A DNA stretch of 64,000 nucleotides from Stomoxys calcitrans (taxonomy: Eukaryota; Arthropoda; Insecta; Diptera; Muscidae), in contig NC_081552.1 of NCBI RefSeq assembly GCF_963082655.1, positions 63,182,799-63,246,798 on the forward strand, written 5' to 3'. Of the stretch, positions 55,946 to 64,000 are shown piece by piece (positions within the stretch are counted from its first letter, which is position 1; each line of letters starts with the position of its first letter). The position numbers and the translations under genes are program-made. Under the pieces are notes generated by a model. It saw only the letters and a list, made by a program, of their open reading frames with translations. It did not search any database and was not told the DNA's origin.

Positions 55946-58900
55946 TGTAATGTAATGTCCCAGGAAGGAAATGATGCAAAGTTTTATTCTAATTCGAGGC
56001 ATCCTAGTACTGATATACGGAGAGGACTGCGGGAGCCATTGAAGAGCTAGCATCAGTCGGGCGGGGGGATTCGGTCCTTCCATATAAAAGCCTTTTTCCC
56101 ACTACACAAATTATTATAGACTCCCTTTTTTGTATCTAAAAAAAACAAGCTATTATCCAGAAACTAAACGGTGGGCCAAGCTAACTAGTTAAATGAAATC
56201 GCCCATAACTAGTCAGGAGAAAAACAAGAATTAAACAAAAGGCAAATGTATCTACCAATACGCTACTCGAGCATAATTCCCACTGATGTCATTGTGAGAT
56301 GCACATCGTTACCCACTCCAACCTATGTCTTCTTAGTGCAATATTTCATTGAAGACCCCTAGTATTCTTACCACACCTTTACTCTATGGTTTCGCACAAG
56401 AAAACATCTCATATTTTCCTTACCAATTCATCATGAAAGATACATAAAAATATTTATTGAATATAATTAATAATTCAGAATCCATTTTGTTATAATAAAT
56501 CAAAAAATACGTAACATTTTGAAAGCACTCTTATGAACGATAAATTCAGTTGCGTCCCTTAAGGGGTTAATTATACTTTTAGTATCTTTTAACTTCGATC
56601 GTATGATTTGACTGGGTTTCTATGCAAGCAAAACAAACATACAAACATTACATGAAAGAAATAAAAGAAATAATGGTATGTATGTTTGTACCATTGAATG
56701 GACAAAAAAAAAAATATGCAAAGGCTGTGAGAGGCATAAATGAAATAACAATGTAAGTGTTATACTAATTATTCTCAGTAGAATTACAAGGCAAAAAGTG
56801 TCATAATAAAGAGATATGATGCCGCCTACGATCTCTCACAGTCTCTTGGTTACTTAATGTTTGTATGATTGTTTGTAACTATGGTTTATTAAAACACAAG
56901 ACAACAAAAGAGCGCGAGACAAAAGTTGTATACATTTCTCTTCGTAAAAAAAAAAACATAGCAAAGACAAAACTTACCAGCACTGCCGCTGCACGTAGAA
57001 GGCCTCCTCCATGTAGTGGGTGATGGTCATTGCTGTGTATGGACAAAATTCAAAAAAAAAAACTATTGTCTCTGCTTTTGACTCTGCAAAAACTTGCAAC
57101 TAAACCAACATTAAAGTATCTGTGTTTTAAACAGATATGCCCAAAATTTTACCCTCAAAGAAAAAAAGTAAAAAAAAAATGTAAATGAATAAATATATAA
57201 ATAATTAGATATAAGATTTACGGTGATGGTATGTTCATTTTGATGAACGGTCAGTTGCAGGTCAGGTTAACAGGGCCGGGTATCTGGGTTTAAATATGGC
57301 ATGGTATTTTTGTCGGATTTGATGTTGATTTATTTCCTTCTTAGAGCAATTAAAAAAATAAATGTGGCCAAGCCAAAAGGAAAACAATCGAGACAATCTG
57401 CACAATGACTTTTCCAACAATGGCACTGAAAAAGTCCTCGATGTGGAAATAAATAGTATTCTCGTTGCCTTTAAGGTGACGCAGTCAAAATGGATCCACA
57501 GTGATGATGATAGGCGTACGGCTCGTTCAAAAAGAAGAAGGCCTTAACAAAAAGACTTCGTGGCACAAATATTTATCACGGGTTCAACCTTGCAACCTGA
57601 TGCAGTCCAACTGGACAAACAGTGCAGATTATAAGCAACTTGGCATAAAGATGTGGCCGTGGCAAAAAATATATGTCAGATTAAAATAGTTATCACGCTG
57701 CTCAATTGGCAGCGTGACTTTTCGATGTCTTGTGGCACTACTCTTGCGGTCCGGATGTTGTATGTTGTATGCCTTGCTTCGTGGCACAAATAGTTTCGGG
57801 GAAAATGTATTGTAATATGCCGGTATATCCCCCAAGCAGCTGTCAGAGAAAAATCGATCCTAAAGCTGACCAGATCTCTCCTGGATACACAAAATGTCGT
57901 GGGGAATCTTTAAAAAAAAAACATAACCTCTGTAAGGAAAATTTGGCATATCCTCTACAGAAAAGAAATTCGTACCTTTTTTCTTTCTTTAAACAAAATA
58001 TTACGTCAAAAAAAATGTCGTTGTGAAACTGTTCACAGATCACTAAAGCACTAGTCACAAAACTTAGATGATGCACCGAAAAAATTATGGTTTAAACAAT
58101 ACTCGATTTGATCTTTCCACTTTCGCAGTTAGCAAGTAAAAGGAAGTTATTAAGTTGGCTTTGTAACTTCTAGCCTTCACTTTGCCTAAAAAAAGGTATC
58201 AAAGAAAACGTCAAAACCAACACTATTACTTGTTGCCAATTGCAATGGTAATTTCATGGTTGCCACCAATCAAATATCTCGGCTTGGCAACAAAACTCCT
58301 TTATCAAATGTCTATGCTACAAATAAAGAAATGCTGGGCAGAATCCAACTCAGACATTACCATAAAAAATATCTCCATAGAAATAATTCCTAATAAAATC
58401 TTCAAAAAAAAGGTTTGTACATGCCCAAGCCATGCATCAAATTTGACCGGCCGAATACTTGCTTGTAATATTCAAGTGAGTGAGAGATAAGCACACCCTT
58501 TCTTTGTAAACATTGGTGGGTGGTTCATGTAAGCACCTGTAAAAAAAAACATCATCACAAAGCAGAATGTGTGCAATAAAAAAATGATATCTGCCTTTCA
58601 TATAACTGTCTTTTTCTCCTTTAATTCGTCCGCTATTCTAAACAATGAATTATTTGTCTGCCTATAAAAAATAAAAAACTCTACTATTGATCACATTATG
58701 ATCATAATCATCTTTGAAATTTTAAAAGTTTAGAATTCACTTGCAAATTATAAAAGACTTCTGGATTGTGTGGATAAAAAAAGGCATATATTGCTGCATA
58801 TGGAAATTAAAAAAAATAAAATCTACACCCAAAAACAAATGTGAGTAGTTGGATATAATTTCAAGGAACATAATCTAATGTATTTTTTTCGGTGCGATGG

Positions 58901-59278
58901 CTGGAGTAAATGCATCGGGATGAAATTTAAGGAAAAAAAGTGCTGTCTTGGGAATGGTGAGTGATTAATGAAAACAAAGTGTATTGGTATGTCATTTGTC
59001 CCAGTGGCTCATAAGGTGAAAAAAGAAGGGACTACTATCGGACACATTCAGATAGTCTTTAGTCCGTGTAATGTAGAAATGAATTTTATAAATTGGAAGA
59101 TAAAATTATCATCGCATAACTTTATAAAAAAAATGCTCAAATTTGAGTACACTGGTTGTGACGAATATCATCAAATAATCGGACGGACAGACGACATAAA
59201 CTATATATTCTGATAGATGAATATAGTCAAGCGAAGATAAAGTGTAGGTTTTCCTATTGGCCGTAAAGGTCCATTACA
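55946..59278 (-). repeat. 5' LTR of the gypsy element (uninterrupted, 3333 bp)
   Basis: TGTAATG...CATTACA. It serves as the intact reference for the interrupted 3' LTR and shows the empty sites of both HINE insertions (near 58613 and 58811). It should drive minus-strand transcription. I could not fix a TATA box or start site with confidence. Confidence 0.95.
56978..57032 (-). other. Exon-like 55-bp segment in the LTR (copy 2)
   Basis: Same acceptor, 17 G/C-ending codons and GTAAGT donor as at 40510-40564, here in the 5' LTR. It lies in the sense direction of the retroelement, about 1 kb before the PBS. The donor could in principle splice toward the leader. Confidence 0.5.
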
Positions 59279-59282
59279 ACAC
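59279..59282. repeat. Target-site duplication ACAC (right)
   Basis: Directly follows the LTR end CATTACA and pairs with 39476-39479. Confidence 0.9.
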
Positions 59283-59390
59283 CACTACTGTACTATAGGG
59301 TATTATAACTTAGTGTATTTGTTTGTAATGCCCGGAAAGACGAGAACCACCCCATTGTTAAGTTGACGGATCGACATAGACAAATTTTAT
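59283..59390 (+). repeat. Family D DINE-like T-end, right part
   Basis: CACTACTGTACTATAGGGTA and TTAGTGTATTTGTTTGTAAT match the D element at 15041-15130. The gypsy element inserted into its terminal hairpin. Confidence 0.7.
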
Positions 59391-59393
59391 ACC

Positions 59394-60784
59394 CACTAAC
59401 ATAGGATAGGGGTATATTTATTTAGTCATTTGCAACACTTCGATCATTCACTTTCGACCCCACAAAGTATATATATTTCGGATCGTCGTAAAATTCTAAG
59501 CTGATTCAAAGATGGCCGAGTGTCTGCCCTTCTGTTGTAATCACTTCACAGCCGTCAAAAATTGACGTATGGAGCTGAAATTTGGCTTTTGCTGCAAGCA
59601 GGTTAAGTTCTTGAACGGGCCAAATCGGAAAAAAATTGAATATAGCTGTTTTATATATACCAATCTGCCGATAAAGGTTCTAAGACTTTTAAAAGCTTTA
59701 TTTATCATCCGATTTCGCTGAAATTTGAAACAGTGAGTTGTTTTAAGCCTCCCGACATCCGATTCAAACTTGGTTCAGATCTTATAGCTGACATATATAC
59801 AGATCTGACGATAAAGGGTCTGATTTGACTTCTTGAGCCCTTACAAGCCGCAATTTGTGTCCAATTTGGCTGAAATTTTGCGTGATATGTTCTGTTATTA
59901 TTTCCAACAATTGTGCAAAGTACAGTCCAAATCGATTTATAACCTGACATAGCTCCCATATAAACCGATCTCCCGATTTGCCTCCTTCATCTTGGTCCAA
60001 ATCGATTTATAACCTGATATAGCTCCCATGTAAACCAATCTCCCGATTTGAGTTCTGGAGCCCATTGAAGCCGCAATTTGTATCCGATATGGCTGAAATT
60101 TTGCATGAAATGTTCTGTTTTGACTCCCGATAAATGTGCCAAGTACGATCCAAATCGATCCTGATATGGCTCGTATATAAACCAATCACCCGATTTGGAT
60201 TATTGAGCCCCTGGAAGCCTCAATTATTGTCTGATTTAGCTAAAATTCTGCACCTATTGTTCGGTTAAGACTTCCAACAACTGTGCAAAGTACAGTTTGA
60301 ATTGGTTAAGAACCTGATATAGCTCCCGTATAAACCGGTCTTCCGATTTGACTTCTTGAGCCCTTACAAGCCGCAGTTTTTGTCCAATTTGGCTCACATT
60401 TTTCATGATATGTTCTGTTATGACTTCCAACAACTGTGCTAAGTACATTCCAACTCGTAAAAGTACCTGCCATAGCTCCCAACTGATCTCCCAATTTGAC
60501 TTCTTGAGCCCCTGGAACCCGATATTTTTGTCCGATTTGGCTGATATTTTGCACATAGTGCTCTGTTACGACTCCCAAGTACGGTCCAAATCGGTCCGTA
60601 ACCTGGTATAGCTCCCATATAAACCGGTCTCTCGATCATCCTAGTTCGGCTAATACAGGTTTTAATTGTTGCTGGTTTGATAGAAGTTTGTTATGTAGAA
60701 TAAAGTTATGCCCTTCAAATAAATTTATTTTGTATAAATTTTTAGCAGAATGACCTGGCTGAACGTAGCACGCTTTTACTTGTT
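59394..60784 (+). mobile_element. B/A2 recombinant HINE
   Basis: T-end and first third are B-like (TTTTATACCCACTAACATAGG, AGCAGGTTAAGTTC, CTGCCGATAAAGG). At about 59820 the unit type switches to A2 (GATTTGACTTCTTGAGCCC) and continues so to an A2 H-end with decayed palindrome and CGCTTTTACTTGTT at 60784. The likely origin is exchange within the shared 153-bp arrays. Confidence 0.75.
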
Positions 60785-61110
60785 GGATTTAGTTAAATCT
60801 ATATATATATAAATGAATTTGTGTTTGTTTGCTTGTATGTTTGTTTGTATGTCTGTTTGTTTATTTCTGGGTTTGTAAATTTGTTTCTTCCGTATAGACT
60901 CAAAAACGGCTGAACCAATTGCTTTCAAATTTTCACAGATTGTGGAGAGTGGTCCCGAAGGAGTAATAGGCTACATAATTTATTGATATTGGTAGGGGGG
61001 CGGACCCTCCCCCTTACCCTAAAAGTACGACGCAAAATAAAAGTGAACCGATTGGGGCAATATGGGATTCAAATGAAAGGTATCCAAGGGTAGACTACGA
61101 ATTTCATATT
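60785..61110. repeat. Family C fragment, T-rich end, left of an A insertion
   Basis: TATATATATAAATGAATTTG, a GTTTGTTT/GTATGTTT tract and CCGTATAGACTCAAAAACGG, as at 6376. It is interrupted at GAATTTCATATT by the A element and continues at 62597. Confidence 0.7.
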
Positions 61111-62596
61111 AACAAGTAAAAGCGTGCTAAATTCGGCCGGGCCGAATCTTATATACCCTCCACCATGGATCGCATTTGTCGAGTCCTTTTTCCGGCATCT
61201 TTTCTTTGGCACAAAAAGGATATAAGGAAAGAGTTGCTCTGCTGTTAGAGCGATATCAAGACATGGTCCGGTTTGGACCACAATTAAATTTTATGTTGGA
61301 GACCTGTGTAAAATTTCAGCCAATTCGTATAAGAATTGCGACCATTGGGGCTCACGAAGTAAAATAGAGAGAACGATTTATATGGGATCTGTATCGGGCT
61401 ATAGACCGATTCAGACCATAATAAACACGTTTGTTGATGGTCATGAGAGGATCCGTCGTACAAAATTTCAGGCATATCGGATAATAATTGCGACCTCTAA
61501 GGGTCAAGAAGTCAAGATGCCAGATTGGTTTATATGGCAGCTATATCAGGTTATGAACCGATTTGAACCTTATTTGACACAGTTGTTGAAAGTAAAAATA
61601 AAATACGTCATGTAAAATTTCAGCCAAATCGGATAGGAATTGGGCCCTCTAGAAGCTCATGAAGTCAAATCCCCAGATCTGTTTATATGACAGCTATATC
61701 AGGTTATGAACCGATTTGAACCATACTTGGCACAGTTGTTGGATATCATAACGAAATACTTCGTGTAAAAATTCATTCAAATCGGATAAGAATTGTGCCC
61801 TCTAGAGGCTTAAGAAGTCAAGACCCAAGATCGGTTTATATGGCAGCTATATCAGGTTATGGACCGATTCAAACAATACTTGGCACACTTGTTGGATATC
61901 ATAACAAAACACGTCGTGAGAAATTCCATTCTGATCGGATAAGAATTGCGCCCTCTAGAGGCTCAAGAAGTCAAGACCCAAAATCGGTTTATATGGCAGC
62001 TATATTAGGTTATAGACCGATTTGAACCAAACTTGGCACAGTTATTGGATATCATAACAAAACACGTCGTGCAAAATTTCATTTCAATCGCATAAGAATT
62101 GCGCACTCTAGAGGCTCAAGAAGTCAAGACCCAAGATCGGTTTATATGGGAGCTATATCAGGTTATGAACCGATTTGAACCATACTTGCCACAGTTGTTG
62201 GATATCATAACAAAACACGTCGTGAAAAATTTCATTCCAATCGGATAAGAACTGCGCACTCTAGAGGCCCAAGAAGTCAAGACCCAAGATCGGTTTATAT
62301 GGCAGCTATATCAAAACATGGACCGATATGGCCCATTTACAATACCAACCGACCTACACTAATAAGAAGTATTTGTGCAAAATTTCAAGCGGCTAGCTTT
62401 ACTCCTTCGGAAGTTAGCGTGCTTTCGAAAGACAGACAGACGGACGGACAGACGGACGGACATGGCTAGATCGACATAAAATTTCACGACGATCAGGAAT
62501 ATATATACTTTATGGGGTCTCAGACGAATATTTCGAGTAGTTACAATCAGAATGACGAAATTAGTATACCCCCCATCTTATGGTGGAGGGTATAAA
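61111..62596 (-). mobile_element. Family A HINE inserted in family C
   Basis: H-end AACAAGTAAAAGCGTGC with palindrome, subterminal CACCATGGATCGCATTTGTC, about seven A units, a GACAGACAGACGGACGGAC tract, and T-end CATCTTATGGTGGAGGGTAT. The C sequence on both sides (GAATTTCATATT and AATTGGATCCAAGTA) is colinear with 6585-6620. Confidence 0.9.
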
Positions 62597-62910
62597 AATT
62601 GGATCCAAGTAACTGGGGGGGCCGCCCTGACCCCAAAACCCCTTTTTAATTTGATGATATTAGGGAAGGACCATCCCCCGTTACCCCAAAAACACCACCT
62701 AAAATCTAAAGTGGACCGATAGGGGCAATATGGGTATCAAATGAAAGGTATTGGGGAGTAGGTTACCAATATGGTACTAAAAATTGGATTCAAGTATGCT
62801 AGAGGGCGTCCAACACCAAAAAAATTCCCCAAACAAACATATTGGACGTAAATATCAATGTGCGACTCAAATGAAAGGTATTCGGGACTAAACTACGAAT
62901 ATGACACATA
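62597..62910. repeat. Family C fragment, right of the A insertion
   Basis: GGATCCAAGTAACTGGGGGG and ATCAAATGAAAGGTATTGGGG continue the C element. It is cut by the next HINE at 62911. Confidence 0.7.
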
Positions 62911-64000
62911 AACAAGTAAAAAGGCGTTAAGTTCGGCCGGGCCGAACTTTGGCTACCCACCACCTCGGGTATATCTGTAAACCATCTTTCATCGAAATTC
63001 GGTGAAAATTTAACACCTTATGTCCCAAATCAGTTAAATCAAAATAAGTTCCGATTTGAACCATATACTAATAAGTACACTAGCTGTATCTAAAAATAGA
63101 CCGATCAGAACTAAATATATACGACACGGATGTCGAAAAGCCTAACATAAGTTACTGAGTCAAATTTCAGTGAAATCGGATTATAAATGCGCCTTTAATG
63201 GGGCCAAGACTTTAAATCGAGATATCGGTCTACATGGCAGCTATATCCAAATTTGGACCGTTTTGGGCCAAGTTGCATAAAAATGTCGAAGAGCCTAACA
63301 CAAAGCAATGTCCCAAATTTCGGCGAAATCGGAAAATAAATGCCTCTTTTATGGTCCCAAAACCTTAAATCAAGAGATCGGTCTATATGGCAGCTATAAT
63401 CAAATCTGGACCGATCTGTGCGATATTGCAGAACTATATCAAGGAGCTTAACTTAACTCACTGTCCCAAATTTCGGCGACATCGGACAATAAATGAGCAT
63501 TTTATGGGTCCAAAACCATAAATCAAGAAATCGGTTTATATGGCAGTTATATCCAAATCCTAACCGATCTGGACCAAATTGAAGAAAGATGTCAAAGGGC
63601 CTAACACAACTCACTGTCCCGAATTTCATCAAAATCGTATAATAAATGTGGTTTTTTGGGCCTAAGACCCTAGACCGGGGGATCGGTCTAATGGCAGCTA
63701 TATCCAAATCTGAACCGATCTGAGCCACATTGACGAAGGATGTCGAAGGGCCTAACACAACCCACTGCCCCAAATTTCAGCGAAATCGGATAATAAATGT
63801 GGCTTTTATGGGCCTAAGACCTTAAATCGGAGGATCGTTCTATATGGCAGATATATCCAAATCTGGACCGATCTGAGCCACTTTGACGAAGGATGTCGAA
63901 GGGCCTAACACAACTCACAGTCCCAAATTTCAGCGAAATTGGATAATAAATGTGGCTTTTATGGGCCTAAGACCCTAAATCGGAGGATCGGTCTATATGG
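62911..64000 (-). mobile_element. Family B HINE, probably chimera copy 3, cut by window end
   Basis: From the H-end (AACAAGTAAAAAGGCG, palindrome) to the window edge it follows the B half of the chimeras at 43570 and 52489 almost base for base. This includes the same irregular units (such as GACCCTAGACCGGGGGATCG). The A half, if present, lies outside the window. Confidence 0.85.

Larger units (their letters stand above)
39480..59278 (-). mobile_element. Complete Ty3/gypsy LTR retrotransposon carrying three HINE insertions
   Basis: Direct LTRs (39480-46976 and 55946-59278) start TGTAATG and end CATTACA. The element is flanked by ACAC duplications. A tRNA-Lys primer site sits inside the 5' LTR, followed by gag and pol on the minus strand. 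The enzyme order protease-RT-RNase H-integrase is that of Ty3/gypsy. Between pol and the 3' LTR there are only about 47 bp, so there is no env. Without its three HINE insertions (about 1.23, 2.94 and 2.78 kb) the element would be about 12.8 kb. The LTR copies differ by only a handful of substitutions and homopolymer lengths by eye (such as at 41313 and 41664), so insertion was recent. Long LTRs, tRNA-Lys priming and lack of env recall the Osvaldo/Ulysses group; that placement is inference. Confidence 0.95.

Overview
The window is repeat-rich DNA from a dipteran, most likely a calyptrate or muscid fly. The evidence is many DINE-1/mini-me-type repeats, marked by the ATATATATTCTTGATC-like core next to a (GTCY)n microsatellite. 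It also holds a mariner, dipteran-type LINEs, and a Ty3/gypsy element primed by an insect-type tRNA-Lys. I see no host gene, tRNA, rRNA or CRISPR array. Nearly every open frame outside the retroelements is translated repeat.

Convention used here: the dominant repeats are read as Helentron-associated (HINE/DINE-1-like) elements. The 'T-end' is the TTTATACCC(T/A)CCACC side with a hairpin and (GTCY)n. The 'H-end' is the TTCGGCC(C/G)GGCCGAA hairpin side ending CTTTTACTTGTT. Strand + means T-end on the left. Family A has H-end ...AGCACGCTTTTACTTGTT, with sub-type A2. Family B has H-end ...AACGCCTTTTTACTTGTT. Both carry arrays of about 153-bp units. Family C is a different repeat with a GC-rich end and units of about 128 bp. 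Family D is a second DINE-like type.

Layout. 1-8290: B tail, an inverted A/A2 foldback (482-2350), an inverted C foldback (2782-6374), more C, and an A. 8290-12180: a decayed LINE cut by an A and a B insertion. 12180-15840: mostly unrecognised, with an A2, a D and a second LINE remnant. 15845-18540: a B inserted in a B, itself inserted in the second LINE. 18541-25150: LINE remnant, A2 elements, a deleted mariner inside an A. 25154-29716: three A elements head-to-tail. 29908-35482: two B elements around a LINE with an open 743-codon RT frame. 35484-39272: A pieces, a zinc-knuckle ORF1 remnant, an A/A2 foldback and a B. 39480-59278: a complete minus-strand Ty3/gypsy element with LTRs of about 3.33 kb, ACAC target duplication, tRNA-Lys PBS, gag with an N-terminal RING-H2 finger, and pol in the -1 frame. 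Three HINE insertions interrupt it. 59283-64000: D, B/A2 chimera, C, A and B.

Most notable: (i) the RING-H2 Gag; (ii) a canonical -1 frameshift heptamer with a hairpin between gag and pol; (iii) a 55-bp GC3-rich exon-like segment with splice signals in both LTRs; (iv) a B-A chimeric HINE that lost one internal terminator hairpin and has moved as a unit; (v) nested insertions whose empty sites can be read directly, giving the insertion rule (between T residues, no target duplication) and a relative chronology.
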